A DNA stretch of 64,000 nucleotides from Pluralibacter sp. UBA7423 (GTDB lineage Bacteria > Pseudomonadota > Gammaproteobacteria > Enterobacterales > Enterobacteriaceae). The stretch spans positions 141,901 to 205,900 of the forward strand of contig DKMD01000022.1 in assembly GCA_002470465.1 (NCBI GenBank), read 5' to 3'. A program made the position numbers and the translations under genes. Positions 1 to 9,846 of the stretch are shown here, in pieces. Position 1 is the first letter of the stretch, and each line of letters opens with the position of its first letter. Below the pieces are notes generated by a model. That model was not told the origin of the DNA. It saw nothing but the letters and a program-made list of their open reading frames with translations, and did no database searches.

Positions 1-723
1 CGCAAAAACATCCGCGATGCGCTGCACAACAGCCTGACCCGTCTGCAAACCGATTATCTCGACCTCTACCAGGTGCACTGGCCGCAGCGCGCGACCAACT
101 GCTTCGGCAAGCTCGGCTATCAGTGGACGGAATCCCAGCCGGTGATCACCCTGCTGGAAACGCTGGAAGCGCTGACCGAATTCCAGCGCGCAGGCAAAAT
201 TCGCTATATCGGCGTGTCGAACGAAACAGCCTTTGGCGTGATGCGTTATCTGCACCTGGCGGATAAACACGATCTGCCGCGCATTGTCACTATTCAGAAC
301 CCTTACAGCCTGCTGAACCGCAGCTATGAGGTCGGCCTTGCCGAAGTGAGCCAGTATGAGGGCATCGAGCTGCTGGCCTATTCCTGCCTTGCCTTCGGTA
401 CCCTGACCGGTAAATACCTTAACGGTGCGAAACCAGCCGGGGCGCGGAATACCCTGTTTAGCCGCTTCACGCGCTACAGCAGCGAGCAGTCGCAGAAGGC
501 CGTGGCGGCATACGTGGATATCGCGAAGCGCCACAACCTCGATCCGGCCCAGATGGCACTGGCGTTTGTTCGCCGACAGCCGTTTGTCGCCAGCACGTTG
601 CTGGGAGCAACCACCATGGAGCAGCTGAAAACCAATGTGGAAAGCCTGCATCTGGAATTGAGTGAAGAGGTGTTAGCAGAAATCGAAGCGGTGCATCAGG
701 TTTATACCTACCCGGCACCTTAA
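1..723 (+). CDS. tas: Tas, aldo/keto reductase (5' end outside window)
   Basis: The open frame runs in from base 1, so the N-terminal third is missing; about 240 C-terminal residues remain. They show the aldo/keto reductase barrel, with the LDLYQVHWPQR strand and the IRYIGVSNETAFGV segment characteristic of Tas. Tas is an NADPH-dependent oxidoreductase named for suppressing tyrosine auxotrophy in E. coli; its natural substrate is not settled. It lies next to lplT-aas on the opposite strand, as in E. coli. The first in-frame ATG at 73 is internal to the domain and is not the start. Confidence 0.93.
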   Translation, partial: RKNIRDALHNSLTRLQTDYLDLYQVHWPQRATNCFGKLGYQWTESQPVITLLETLEALTEFQRAGKIRYIGVSNETAFGVMRYLHLADKHDLPRIVTIQNPYSLLNRSYEVGLAEVSQYEGIELLAYSCLAFGTLTGKYLNGAKPAGARNTLFSRFTRYSSEQSQKAVAAYVDIAKRHNLDPAQMALAFVRRQPFVASTLLGATTMEQLKTNVESLHLELSEEVLAEIEAVHQVYTYPAP

Positions 724-731
724 TCAAGGAC

Positions 732-779
732 ATGCCGGATGGCGCTGACGCTTATCCGGCCTACACGCTACCCGGCGCC
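732..779. repeat. REP-type palindrome after tas
   Basis: The stretch reads as the enteric REP pattern (GCCGGATGGCG ... CTTATCCGGCCTAC) just after the tas stop codon. It can form a stem-loop in the transcript and commonly stabilises 3' ends. Confidence 0.75.
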
Positions 780-809
780 TTTATGATCGGCGTGAAGTGC
801 GAACGAGTG

Positions 810-830
810 CCCTCTCCCACAGGGAGAGGG
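810..830. repeat. 9-bp perfect palindrome CCCTCTCCC/GGGAGAGGG
   Basis: CCCTCTCCC, ACA, GGGAGAGGG form a perfect 9-bp inverted repeat with a 3-base loop. This palindrome type is common between genes in enteric genomes. There is no U-tract, so it is not a simple terminator. Confidence 0.6.
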
Positions 831-841
831 AGCACACACTA

Positions 842-874
842 AAGGCCTTCTTCCAAAAAGAAGGCCTTACTTTT
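842..874. terminator. Probable bidirectional terminator between tas and lplT
   Basis: An 11-bp stem (AAGGCCTTCTT / AAGAAGGCCTT) lies between the convergent genes tas and lplT. It is followed by ACTTTTA on the plus strand; the minus-strand side is less T-rich. It probably serves both genes. Confidence 0.7.
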
Positions 875-896
875 ACCTTTGCCGCCGGGCAATGTT

Positions 897-2093
897 TTAC
901 CGGGCGTTTTTTCCAAATACCCACAGCGCAATAATCGCCAGCCCAAACAGCGTACCAAAGCCAATCCCGACGCCGACAACAGGAATACCCACCATCACCG
1001 CCAGCGAGTAGAGCCCCAGCATTATCAGCATCGCGCTGTTTTCACCGAGGTTCTGCACCGCTATCGCATTCCCGGCTCCTACCGTGTACTTACCTCGCTC
1101 CTGTAACAACGCATTCAATGGCACGACAAAGAAACCACCGCAAACGCCCAGCAGGAACAGCAGGACATAGGCCGGAAGCAGCGTGTGCTGTAGCGCGAAA
1201 ATCACCACCGCAACGCCAATCAGCACGCCCGCAGGCATACAGCGGGCAACGGTTTCCAGCGTGACAAGCTTCGCCGCAGCGCCTGCCCCCACAACAATCC
1301 CGACGGCAACCATGGCATTAAGATAGGTCGGCGTGGCGTTGTCGGTGATGCCAAGCGCCACCGGCACCCAGAGCACCAGCAGGAATCTCAGCGTTACGCC
1401 CGCGCCCCAGAACAGGCTCGTGCCGACCAGAGAAAAACGCGTTTCGCGATTGCGCCACAGGGTTTTACAGGCAGCGAAGAAGCTGCCAGTCATCGCGTTG
1501 AAGCGCCAGGATTGTCCCGCTCTTGCCGCAGGCAGACGCGTAATGAACAGGTTCGCCACCACGGCACCCGCGTAAACCAGTGCACAAACGCCAAGCGCCG
1601 CCAGCACGTGCCAGTCAGCCAGCACGCCGCCCGCCACGGAGCCCAGCAGGATCGCAGCAATGGTCGAAGACTCCATCAGCCCGTTCGCCTTCACCAGCTT
1701 ATCGCCGGTGGTGAGTTCACCGAGAATGCCGTACTTCGCCGGAGAGTAAGCCGCAGCACCAACCCCCACCAGCGTGTAGCCGATAAACGGGTTCACGCCA
1801 ACGCAAATGGACGCCGCGCCAATCAGCTTCAGGCTGTTGGCAACCATCATCACCCGGCCTTTCGGGAAGCTGTCGGCAAATTGCCCGACAAACGGCGCGA
1901 AAAGAATGTAAGCACCCACAAACACCATCTGCAATACCGGCTGGCTCCAGTCCGGGTAGAACTGCTGCTTCATCAGAGCAAGGGTGGCAAAGAGCAGCGC
2001 GTTGTCGCCGAAGGCCGAGAGGAACTGGGCGCAGAGCACCGCCAGCATGCCTTTCGAACACAGCGAAGTGTTAGTGTGTACTGACTCACTCAT
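897..2093 (-). CDS. lplT: Lysophospholipid transporter LplT
   Basis: A 398-residue major-facilitator-type inner-membrane protein that flips lysophosphatidylethanolamine from the outer to the inner leaflet for reacylation by Aas. Length and sequence match E. coli LplT (397 aa), including the N-terminal [11 protein letters not shown] start and the [18 protein letters not shown] first helix. The ATG at 2093 was chosen by that homology; a longer open frame reaching 2201 only re-reads aas. The start overlaps the aas stop by 8 bases (ATGAGTGA), so the two are translationally coupled and form one operon. Confidence 0.96.
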   Translation of the reverse strand: MSESVHTNTSLCSKGMLAVLCAQFLSAFGDNALLFATLALMKQQFYPDWSQPVLQMVFVGAYILFAPFVGQFADSFPKGRVMMVANSLKLIGAASICVGVNPFIGYTLVGVGAAAYSPAKYGILGELTTGDKLVKANGLMESSTIAAILLGSVAGGVLADWHVLAALGVCALVYAGAVVANLFITRLPAARAGQSWRFNAMTGSFFAACKTLWRNRETRFSLVGTSLFWGAGVTLRFLLVLWVPVALGITDNATPTYLNAMVAVGIVVGAGAAAKLVTLETVARCMPAGVLIGVAVVIFALQHTLLPAYVLLFLLGVCGGFFVVPLNALLQERGKYTVGAGNAIAVQNLGENSAMLIMLGLYSLAVMVGIPVVGVGIGFGTLFGLAIIALWVFGKNAR

Positions 2094-4245
2094 CGGTAGC
2101 GTCCGCCTTATCGACCTGCTGTTTGAGGGTGACAAAATCGGGTTTGCCGCTGCCCAGCACCGGCAGCTGTTTGAGGAAGCGAATATCGCGCGGCACCGCA
2201 AGCTCCGGTACGCCGGTTGCGCGCGCCTGATGCTGGAGTTTCTCGCGAGTCAGTTCGGCATCGGTGGTAAACAGCACCAGCGCCTCACCTTTGCTCGCAT
2301 CCTCTTTAATCACCGTCGCGTGAAGCTTATCCGGTGAAACTGCGAGTGCCAGCTGCTCAACCATCTCCAGTGACACCATCTCGCCCGCAATCTTCGCAAA
2401 GCGTTTTGCACGCCCCTGAATCTGCACGTAGCCCTGCTCGTCAAAGCGGACGATATCGCCGGTGTCATACCAGCCCGTTTCCACTTCACCGTGCTGGTTT
2501 TCTGCCGTCGGCAACTCCAGCACGCCAGGGTTTTCCACGCGCAGATAGCCGTTCATTACGTTCGGGCCTTTAAGCTGCAAGCGCCCACCTTCTTCGATGC
2601 CCGGCACGGCGAGCAAACGCGCATCCATCCCTGGCAGAATGCGCCCGACGGTACCAGGCTTCGCCGCCATTGGCACATTGATGGAGACGACTGGCGCGCA
2701 CTCGGTGACGCCGTAGCCTTCCAGAATGCGCAGGCCGAATTTGTCCTGCCAGATTTGCTTCGTGCTTTCCTGTAGCTTTTCTGCCCCGGCAACCACGTAG
2801 CGCACTTTATGGAAGTCATACGGGTTAGCAAAACGGGCGTAGTGGCCAAGGAAGGTCGAGGTGCCAAACAGCACGGTACAGTTACGATCGTAGACCAGCT
2901 CCGGCACAATGCGGTAATGCAGTGGGCTTGGGTAGAGGAAGACTTCAGCCCCGGTCAGCAGCGGCGTAAACAGACCAACCGTCAGGCCAAAGGAGTGGAA
3001 CAGAGGCAGCGCGGACATAAAGCGATCGCGGGCGGTGAAGTCTGCAATCGTTTTGATCTGCTCGACGTTGGCCAGAATGCTTTTGTGGCTGTGCACCACG
3101 CCCTTTGGATGACCTTCAGAGCCTGAAGTAAACAGCACGATGGCGGCATCTTCCGGCTGTTGTTTGACCTGAGCCAGATGCGGCACCAGCAGATGGCCAA
3201 AGATCCACAGCTTGTCGACCGGCGTAATGTCGCCCTTCAGATCCTCCAGAAACACCCAGCGTACCTGGGTCAGCTGTTCCGGCAGATGCCACAGCTTGCC
3301 TTTATCAAGGAAGGTACGGGAGGTGAAAATCGTTTTGATTTCTGCCGCCGTTATCGCGCTGGATAGCCCTTTAATGCCCGCGGTGTAGTTCATCATTGCC
3401 GGAATACGCCCGCGGGCAATCGCACCAAAGATGACCGCCGCGCTGATGGCGGCGTTCGGCAGCATCAGGCCAATTTTTTCGCCCTGCGTACTGTATTTTT
3501 CGAGGATACGCGCAACGAACAGCGTTTTGGTCAGCAGCTTGCGGTAGTTATCCGGCTGAAAGTTGATATCTTCGACGCACGGTTTCCGGTCGCCATAGCG
3601 ATGCTGCGCAGACAGCAGCGCCTCGTACAGCGTTTCGCGCGGACGCACCGCCATTCGGGCTTCCATCATAATCTGATGCAGCATTTCCCCGGCAATTTTG
3701 CGGCGATCGCGGGCGCGCGGCGCATCCGGCATTGGCAGCGTGGTCGGCGGCAGAATGTGCAGCTGGATACGGGGGAAGAGGCGGCGTTTCACCAGGCCTT
3801 TCAGGCGGCTGGCGAACGTCAGCTCTGCCCCCTCAATGCGCACCGGCACCACCACGGCCTGCGATTTTGCGGCCACGAAAGCCGCGCCGTCGTAAATTTT
3901 CATCAGTGAACCGGTAATGGAGATGCGCCCTTCGGGGAAAATCACCACCGGACGGCCCTGCTCTACCAGCCTCACCAGATGCTTTATCGACATCGGTTTG
4001 GTCGGATCGAGCGGAACGAAATCAATCAGCTGCGCCAGCCAGCGCATAAACCACTTCTGGCTGATAGAGGTATAGACCGCAAACACCGGACGTACAGGTA
4101 AAAACAGCGCCAGCAGAATGCCGTCAATAAAAGAGACGTGGTTTGGGGTTATCAATACTTTCGACTGGCGGAGCGCCGCCGTATTCCCGGTCAGCCTGAC
4201 CCGAAAAAGAACTCTGAAAAGGAAGCGGAAAAAGCCCAGCAGCAT
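2086..4245 (-). CDS. aas: Bifunctional acyltransferase / acyl-ACP synthetase Aas
   Basis: A 719-residue inner-membrane enzyme that reacylates lysophosphatidylethanolamine using acyl-ACP it makes itself from fatty acid and ATP. The N-terminal PlsC-like domain has the H-X4-D catalytic motif (NHVSFID, His36/Asp41) and the FPEGRI motif. The C-terminal half is an AMP-binding ligase with [12 protein letters not shown] near residue 400. Length equals E. coli Aas when translation starts at MLLGFFR; a Met 14 codons further upstream is less likely. It is first in the aas-lplT operon. Confidence 0.97.
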   Translation of the reverse strand: MLLGFFRFLFRVLFRVRLTGNTAALRQSKVLITPNHVSFIDGILLALFLPVRPVFAVYTSISQKWFMRWLAQLIDFVPLDPTKPMSIKHLVRLVEQGRPVVIFPEGRISITGSLMKIYDGAAFVAAKSQAVVVPVRIEGAELTFASRLKGLVKRRLFPRIQLHILPPTTLPMPDAPRARDRRKIAGEMLHQIMMEARMAVRPRETLYEALLSAQHRYGDRKPCVEDINFQPDNYRKLLTKTLFVARILEKYSTQGEKIGLMLPNAAISAAVIFGAIARGRIPAMMNYTAGIKGLSSAITAAEIKTIFTSRTFLDKGKLWHLPEQLTQVRWVFLEDLKGDITPVDKLWIFGHLLVPHLAQVKQQPEDAAIVLFTSGSEGHPKGVVHSHKSILANVEQIKTIADFTARDRFMSALPLFHSFGLTVGLFTPLLTGAEVFLYPSPLHYRIVPELVYDRNCTVLFGTSTFLGHYARFANPYDFHKVRYVVAGAEKLQESTKQIWQDKFGLRILEGYGVTECAPVVSINVPMAAKPGTVGRILPGMDARLLAVPGIEEGGRLQLKGPNVMNGYLRVENPGVLELPTAENQHGEVETGWYDTGDIVRFDEQGYVQIQGRAKRFAKIAGEMVSLEMVEQLALAVSPDKLHATVIKEDASKGEALVLFTTDAELTREKLQHQARATGVPELAVPRDIRFLKQLPVLGSGKPDFVTLKQQVDKADATDE

Positions 4246-4328
4246 ATCAACTCCATTTGGCAAAAAATGACTTTTTGCAGGGTACACGAGATGCAGCAGG
4301 AAAAGCAGGGTGGCGGCAGATTTCGGGC

Positions 4329-4416
4329 AAAAAAAACCTGCGCATCTGCGCAGGTCGGTGCAAGAGAGAAGTACGAAAATCGTACCAAAGAATTCTCACC
4401 AATCAATACCTCTGGG
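4329..4416 (-). ncRNA. omrA: OmrA small RNA
   Basis: The minus strand reads CCCAGAGGTATTGATTGGTG at the 5' end, then a GGTAC...GTAC central hairpin, and finally a CCTGCGCA/TGCGCAGG terminator stem with eight U residues. The deduced length is 88 nt, the size known for E. coli OmrA. OmrA is an Hfq-dependent sRNA activated by EnvZ-OmpR; it base-pairs through its 5' end to repress outer-membrane proteins (OmpT, CirA, FecA, FepA), curli regulator CsgD and ompR itself. Position between aas and galR is as in E. coli. Confidence 0.94.
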
Positions 4417-4533
4417 ATCCTGATTGTGGCTTTTGCACCTGATTCCCGCCAGCGAGAAAACGCAAAGGAATGAGCCGAAGTGCAACCATCTGTTACGATT
4501 AGCCTTTACTGTTACAGATATGAAATTCAGGAC

Positions 4534-4618
4534 AAAAAAAACCTGCGCATCTGCGCAGGTTGGTGTAATCAAGTGGCCTTCCCTAAGGGGGTCGACTTCA
4601 CCTATCAATACCTCTGGG
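4534..4618 (-). ncRNA. omrB: OmrB small RNA
   Basis: This is the second copy of the Omr family. Its 5' end CCCAGAGGTATTGATAGGTG and terminator stem (CCTGCGCAGATGCGCAGG, then eight U) match OmrA, but the middle differs, with a CCCCCTTAGGG segment. The GATAGGTGAAGTC variant is the OmrB type. The deduced length is about 85 nt against 82 in E. coli. A plausible extended -10 (TGATACTCT) lies just upstream of the inferred start at 4618. It shares the OmpR regulation and 5' seed targets of OmrA. Confidence 0.93.
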
Positions 4619-4836
4619 ATAATCAGAGTATCAACGGCGCTGATAAATCCTCCAGCACTCATTCGCAACAGCCAATCGCAAAGTGTAACTAAAGGTTTGA
4701 ATTACCCTTTTTCGTTTTCAATTGCCCGTGAGGTGCTGTGTAACTTTTTTCACCGCGCGCCACGCTGCATCACATTTGCATAAGCCTGCATGCGCTTAAC
4801 CTTGAACAGCACTGGGTTTTCCGTAACACTAAACGG

Positions 4837-4852
4837 GTGTAACCGTTTTCCC
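4837..4852. promoter_or_regulatory. Probable GalR/GalS operator upstream of galR
   Basis: GTGTAACCGTTTTCCC matches the gal operator consensus GTGKAANCGNTTNCAC at all but one defined position. It lies 17 bases before the galR start codon, consistent with GalR autoregulation. Inference from consensus only. Confidence 0.65.
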
Positions 4853-4869
4853 TCATCATAAGGCCCTAT

Positions 4870-5886
4870 ATGGCGACAATTAAGGATGTGGCCCGGATGG
4901 CAGGTGTTTCCGTCGCCACCGTTTCCCGGGTGATCAACAACTCTCCCAAAGCCAGCGATGCCTCACGTCAGGCGGTTTTTTCAGCCATGGAAACGCTCAA
5001 CTACCATCCGAACGCTAACGCCCGTGCGCTGGCGCAGCAGTCCACGGAAACCATCGGCCTGGTCGTCGGCGATGTGTCCGATCCGTTTTTTGGCGCGATG
5101 GTGAAAGCCGTGGAGCAGGTGGCTTACCATACCGGCAATTTCCTGCTGATTGGCAACGGCTACCACAATGAGAAGAAAGAGCGCCAGGCCATTGAACAGC
5201 TGATTCGCCACCGTTGCGCGGCACTCGTGGTGCACGCCAAGGTATTGCCGGATGAAGAGCTTACCGGGCTGATGAAACAGATCCCCGGCATGGTGCTGAT
5301 CAACAGGATCTTGCCTGGTTTTGAAAAACGCTGCGTGGCGCTCGACGATCGCTATGGCGCATGGCTCGCCACCCGTCATTTGATTCAGCAGGGCCACACG
5401 AAGATTGGCTATCTCTGTTCAAACCACGCTATTTCGGATGCCGAAGATCGGTTGCAGGGCTATTACGACGCGCTGAAAGAGAGCGGCCTGCCGTGCAATG
5501 AGCGGCTGGTCACCTTCGGCGAGCCGGACGAAAGCGGCGGAGAACAGGCGATGACAGAACTGCTGGGGCGCGGCAAACACTTTACCGCCGTTGCCTGCTA
5601 TAACGACTCAATGGCGGCGGGCGCGATGGGCGTGTTGAACGACAACGGGATTGACGTGCCCGGAGAAATCTCGCTGATTGGCTTTGATGACGTGCTGGTG
5701 TCGCGTTACGTTCGCCCACGCCTGACCACGGTGCGCTATCCAATTGTCACCATGGCAACCCAGGCAGCAGAGCTGGCGCTGGCGCTGGCAGACAAACGCC
5801 CGCTACCGGAAATCACTCACCTCTTCAGCCCGACGCTGGTACGCCGTCACTCGGTGATTGCCCCGGTAGAAGCGCCGAGCTCATAG
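4870..5886 (+). CDS. galR: Galactose operon repressor GalR
   Basis: A 338-residue LacI-family repressor. The N-terminal helix-turn-helix (ATIKDVARMAGVSVATVSRV) and hinge (NARALAQQ) are nearly identical to E. coli GalR, as is the sugar-binding core (DVSDPFFGAMVKAVEQ; ISLIGFDDVLVSRY). It represses galactose uptake and metabolism genes and is induced by galactose. The C-terminus is a few residues shorter than the 343-aa E. coli protein and its last 40 bases overlap a convergent GNAT gene. Confidence 0.96.
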   Translation: MATIKDVARMAGVSVATVSRVINNSPKASDASRQAVFSAMETLNYHPNANARALAQQSTETIGLVVGDVSDPFFGAMVKAVEQVAYHTGNFLLIGNGYHNEKKERQAIEQLIRHRCAALVVHAKVLPDEELTGLMKQIPGMVLINRILPGFEKRCVALDDRYGAWLATRHLIQQGHTKIGYLCSNHAISDAEDRLQGYYDALKESGLPCNERLVTFGEPDESGGEQAMTELLGRGKHFTAVACYNDSMAAGAMGVLNDNGIDVPGEISLIGFDDVLVSRYVRPRLTTVRYPIVTMATQAAELALALADKRPLPEITHLFSPTLVRRHSVIAPVEAPSS

Positions 5887-6326
5887 CGATAGAGATGTAC
5901 GGTGGTGGCAGGATACTCAATGCCATCACCGATGTACTGCCAGCCGAACCGCTCGTAGAAATCACGGCAGGCCGAGTAGAGATGCAGCTCCTCAAACCCT
6001 TTCATCCGCGCGTAGTCAATCACGTGCGCCTGCAGCGCCCCAGCAATGCCCTGCCCGCGCACGGATTCATCGACGTACAGCGCCGCCAGCCACGGATAAA
6101 GATCCTGACGGCTGATTAAATCACAGCGCCATAATCCCACCGTCGCCAGCACGCGTTCGCCCTCGGTCATCACAAAAGTGAGCGGCAGCGCATCGGGCTT
6201 CTGGCTGTATTCGATGATGCTGGCAAAAAACTCGCGCGGCATCGCCACGCCGCCAAACGCCTGCCACAGCCAGTCGGTGACCTGGCGGGCGTGTTGGGGA
6301 ACCTCGTACAGCGGCTGAATTTTCAT
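5847..6326 (-). CDS. GNAT-family N-acetyltransferase, substrate unknown
   Basis: A 159-residue single-domain protein with the GNAT acetyl-CoA signature: LAALYVDESVRGQGIAGAL around residues 80-100 (the V-R-G-Q-G-I-A pyrophosphate loop), followed by FYERFGWQYIG near residue 130. No substrate can be deduced. It is not between galR and lysA in E. coli K-12. Its 3' end overlaps that of galR by 40 bases in the convergent sense, so its last 13 codons double as galR antisense. Confidence 0.85.
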   Translation of the reverse strand: MKIQPLYEVPQHARQVTDWLWQAFGGVAMPREFFASIIEYSQKPDALPLTFVMTEGERVLATVGLWRCDLISRQDLYPWLAALYVDESVRGQGIAGALQAHVIDYARMKGFEELHLYSACRDFYERFGWQYIGDGIEYPATTVHLYRYELGASTGAITE

Positions 6327-6510
6327 CCTCTCACCTGTTTCTGCTTGCCGTTAATGCCCAGACCACTTCCTGAGTGGCGGCTATAGTAACAAATTCGGAT
6401 AAAGCGCTGTCAAAAGCGTGATCGCGATAGTTATTTGTCATGATGGCGACAGATATGGCGCTGAATGTCTGTGATAAACTGCTGCCATCATCGGGTATCA
6501 GGAATGAATA

Positions 6511-7545
6511 ATGGCAACAATGCTGGATGTCTCACTACGCGCAGGCGTGTCGAAGGCGACCGTTTCCCGCGTACTGAACGGCACAGGTCAGGTCAAAGAA
6601 AGCACCCGCAAGCAGGTGTACAAAGCCATGGAAGAGCTCGGTTACCGCCCGAACTTTTTGGCGCGATCGCTGGCGAACCGGACCAGCAACAGCATTGGCC
6701 TGGTGGTCTCGACTTTTGACGGTTTCTACTTTGGTCGCCTGCTTCAGCAGGCTTCACGCCAGACCGAAACGCACGGCAAACAGCTGATCGTAACCGACGG
6801 CCACGACACGCCGGAGCGTGAAGAGCAGGCCGTGCAAATGCTGGCCGATCGCCAGTGCGATGCCATCGTGCTCTACACCCGCTTTATGAGCGAAAAAGCG
6901 ATCATGAAGCTCATTAACTCCATCCCTATGCCTGTGGTGGTCATCAACCGCGACGTCAGCCAGATGAGGGATCGCTGCGTGTTCTTCGAGCAGCAGGACG
7001 CCGCGTTTCAGGCGGTGGATTATCTGATTACTCAGGGCCACCGCGATATCGCCTGCATTACCGTTCCCATCCACACGCCAACGGGCAAAGCGCGCCTGCA
7101 GGGCTACCGTAATGCGCTGGAAAAGCACGGCATCGCCTGGGATCAGAGCAAGGTGAAATACGGTGATTCCGGCATGACGCGCGGCTATGAGCTTTGCCAG
7201 CAGTTGCTGGAAGAGAAGGTAAAATTCAGCGCGCTGTTCGCCTGTAACGACGACATGGCGCTGGGCGCATCGAAAGCGCTGCATCAGGCGGGGTTAAGGA
7301 TTCCACAGGACATTTCGCTGTTTGGCTTCGATGATGCCCCGAGCGCCAAATGGCTTGAGCCTGGGCTTTCTACGGTGTATCTGCCGATCGACAACATGAT
7401 TACCACCGCCATCGATCAGGCCATCAAACTCGCCAATGATGTGCCGATAGAGACGCTGCCGCCCTTCACCGGAAAACTGGTGCTACGCGACTCGGTCACC
7501 ACCGGCCCGTTTTATCAGAACAGCTCCAGCGCCATCAGCTCCTGA
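6511..7545 (+). CDS. LacI-family transcriptional regulator, AscG-like
   Basis: A 344-residue repressor with an N-terminal helix-turn-helix (MLDVSLRAGVSKATVSRVLN) and a periplasmic-binding-protein-like sensor domain ending in FGFDDAPSAKWLEPGLSTV. The residue pattern recalls AscG, the repressor of beta-glucoside genes in E. coli, more than GalR. No sugar operon adjoins it, so the ligand is unknown and any targets are elsewhere or limited to itself. Its 3' end overlaps the convergent lysA 3' end by 31 bases. Together with the GNAT gene it is an insertion relative to the galR-lysA order of K-12. Confidence 0.87.
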   Translation: MATMLDVSLRAGVSKATVSRVLNGTGQVKESTRKQVYKAMEELGYRPNFLARSLANRTSNSIGLVVSTFDGFYFGRLLQQASRQTETHGKQLIVTDGHDTPEREEQAVQMLADRQCDAIVLYTRFMSEKAIMKLINSIPMPVVVINRDVSQMRDRCVFFEQQDAAFQAVDYLITQGHRDIACITVPIHTPTGKARLQGYRNALEKHGIAWDQSKVKYGDSGMTRGYELCQQLLEEKVKFSALFACNDDMALGASKALHQAGLRIPQDISLFGFDDAPSAKWLEPGLSTVYLPIDNMITTAIDQAIKLANDVPIETLPPFTGKLVLRDSVTTGPFYQNSSSAISS

Positions 7546-8777
7546 ATCGTCTGACGACGACGGATAAGTTTCGCCACGCCGTTGTCGTACAGCACTTCCG
7601 GCAGCAGCGGGCGGCTGTTGTAGTTGGATGACATTGACGCGCCGTAGGCACCGGTATCATGCAGTACCAGATAATCCCCCGGTGCAACCTGCGGCAGTTC
7701 ACGCGTTTCCACCTTGCCGCCTTCCTGCTGGGTAAAGACATCGCCCGATTCACACAACGGGCCTGCAACAACGGTTTCCACCCGCGGGGCCTGAGTCAGG
7801 TCGCGACCATCTGCCGCCAGCGCGGAAATATGGTGATAGCTGCCGTACATTGACGGACGCATGAGATCGTTAAACCCGGCGTCGATCAAAACAAAATGGC
7901 GGCGACCCATGTTCTTCACGCTGCGCACCTGTGACACCAGTACGCCGGACTCCGCCACCAGGAAGCGCCCCGGTTCGATCTCCAGTTTAATCGCATGCCC
8001 AAAGTGTTGAGCAATTTGTTCGCGAGCCGTGTTCCACAACCCGAAATAGTGCTGTGTATCAATGGTTTCATCGCCGTAGCGATAAGGAACAGATAAACCA
8101 CCACCGGCGGAGATAGCCTCAAGATCCTGGCCAAACTCGATAACCTGACGCACCATCGCGCCGCATACCTGCTCCAGATGCCCATAGTCCACGCCGGAAC
8201 CGATATGCATGTGGATCCCAACCAGCTTCAGTTTGTAACGCTGGATCGCCTCCAGCGCCTGCGGCAGATCGCTGTACCAGATCCCGTGCTTGCTGTTTTC
8301 ACCGCCGGTATTGGTTTTCTGGCTATGACCGTGGCCAAAGCCCGGATTTACGCGCAGCCAGACGCGATGCCCCGGCGAGACGGCGCCAAGCTGCGCCAGC
8401 ATATCGATGGAGCCCGCATTCACCGGAATCTTCAGTTCGGCAACGCGAGCAATCGTCGCTTCATCGATCGTATCAGCGGTAAAAACAATGTCGTCCGGAT
8501 GCGCAACGGGATCGTAACCCGCCGCCAGCGCACGCTCGATTTCGCCCAGCGAGACGGAATCCACCTTCACGCCTTGCTCGCGCATAATGCGCAGAATATG
8601 AACATTCGAGCAGGCCTTCTGGGCAAAACGCACCACGTCGAACTGGCTGAGTTTGGCAATCTGCTGGCGGATAATTGCGGCATCATAAACCCAGACCGGG
8701 CAGCCAAACTCCGCGGGCAGGCGCAGCAGGTTTTCAGCATTCAGGTCGGTATCGGTACTGTTGAGTGGGCGTGGCAT
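7515..8777 (-). CDS. lysA: Diaminopimelate decarboxylase LysA
   Basis: A 420-residue PLP enzyme catalysing the last step of lysine synthesis, meso-diaminopimelate to L-lysine plus CO2. The length is identical to the E. coli protein. The PLP lysine lies in the FAQKACSN motif (about residue 54), a glycine-rich phosphate loop is at SAGGGLSVPY, and the C-terminal active-site CESGDVF is present. It is divergent from its activator gene lysR across a 121-bp gap. Confidence 0.97.
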   Translation of the reverse strand: MPRPLNSTDTDLNAENLLRLPAEFGCPVWVYDAAIIRQQIAKLSQFDVVRFAQKACSNVHILRIMREQGVKVDSVSLGEIERALAAGYDPVAHPDDIVFTADTIDEATIARVAELKIPVNAGSIDMLAQLGAVSPGHRVWLRVNPGFGHGHSQKTNTGGENSKHGIWYSDLPQALEAIQRYKLKLVGIHMHIGSGVDYGHLEQVCGAMVRQVIEFGQDLEAISAGGGLSVPYRYGDETIDTQHYFGLWNTAREQIAQHFGHAIKLEIEPGRFLVAESGVLVSQVRSVKNMGRRHFVLIDAGFNDLMRPSMYGSYHHISALAADGRDLTQAPRVETVVAGPLCESGDVFTQQEGGKVETRELPQVAPGDYLVLHDTGAYGASMSSNYNSRPLLPEVLYDNGVAKLIRRRQTIQELMALELF

Positions 8778-8898
8778 GGTGAACTCCGGTTAAATCGCTT
8801 TTCAATGATTACGCCACAGCCCGGGAAGAATAAAAAATATCGCTTTATCCTGACTTCATGCAAAATTGATATGGATAACGTTATGAAAGGAGTTGGCC
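8778..8898. promoter_or_regulatory. lysA-lysR divergent control region
   Basis: The 121-bp space separates the divergent lysA and lysR. In E. coli LysR binds here to activate lysA in the absence of lysine and to repress itself. An AAGGAG ribosome-binding site six bases before the ATG at 8899 sets the lysR start; a TTG at 8893 also in frame is inside that spacer. Confidence 0.7.
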
Positions 8899-9846
8899 AT
8901 GCCCGCGGTCAATTTGCGCCACATCGAGATTTTTCACGCCGTGATGACCACCGGTAATCTGACCGAAGCCGCTGCGATGCTGCACACCTCGCAGCCAACG
9001 GTCAGCCGGGAGCTGGCGAGGCTTGAAAAAGTGCTGGGGCTGAAGCTGTTTGAGCGCACGCGCGGGCGTCTGCACCCGACCGTACAAGGGCTGCGTCTGT
9101 TTGAAGAGGTTCAGCGCTCCTGGTACGGGCTGGACAGAATTCTGAGCACCGCCGAAAGCCTGCGCGAGTTCCGCCAGGGAGAGCTCTCCGTCGTTTGTCT
9201 GCCGGTATTTTCACAGTCCTTCTTACCGACGCTGCTGCAGCCGTTTCTCGCCCGCTTCCCCGGCGTCAGCCTGCAAATTGTGCCGCAGGAGTCGCCGCTG
9301 CTGGAGGAATGGCTTTCTGCCCAGCGCCACGATTTAGGCTTAACCGAAACGCTGCATACGCCGCCGGGCACCGAACGCACGCCATTGCTGAGCATGAATG
9401 AAGTTTGCGTGCTGCCCGCGAAGCACCCACTGGCAGAAAAAGAGATGCTGACGCCTCAGGATTTCGACGGTCAGAACTACGTCAGTCTGTCACGAACGGA
9501 CAGCTATCGCCAGCTGCTGGATGGTCTGTTCACCGGGCATGACGTTCATCGTCGGATGGTCGTAGAAACGCACAGTGCAGCGTCAGTCTGTGCGATGGTG
9601 CGGGCGGGCGTCGGGATTTCCGTCGTGAACCCCTTCACCGCGCTGGATTATGCCTGGAGCGGCGAAAGTAGCGGCGTTGTCATTCGCCGCCTGAGCGTGG
9701 ACGTGCCGTTTACCGTTAGCCTGATCCGCCCGCTGCACCGGCCCGGTTCCGCCCTGGTCGACGCATTCATCGCGCACCTGCAAGGGAGCGTCCGGACGCT
9801 GGCTGAATCTCTGGAAGAGACGCTCAGCGGCGTCAGGAAAGCATAA
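8899..9846 (+). CDS. lysR: LysR, activator of lysA
   Basis: A 315-residue founding member of the LysR family. The N-terminal winged helix-turn-helix ([21 protein letters not shown], then [18 protein letters not shown]) and the [11 protein letters not shown] co-inducer domain closely match E. coli LysR (311 aa). It activates lysA when lysine is scarce, with diaminopimelate as co-inducer. The 3' end overlaps convergent ygeA by 14 bases. Confidence 0.95.
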   Translation: MPAVNLRHIEIFHAVMTTGNLTEAAAMLHTSQPTVSRELARLEKVLGLKLFERTRGRLHPTVQGLRLFEEVQRSWYGLDRILSTAESLREFRQGELSVVCLPVFSQSFLPTLLQPFLARFPGVSLQIVPQESPLLEEWLSAQRHDLGLTETLHTPPGTERTPLLSMNEVCVLPAKHPLAEKEMLTPQDFDGQNYVSLSRTDSYRQLLDGLFTGHDVHRRMVVETHSAASVCAMVRAGVGISVVNPFTALDYAWSGESSGVVIRRLSVDVPFTVSLIRPLHRPGSALVDAFIAHLQGSVRTLAESLEETLSGVRKA

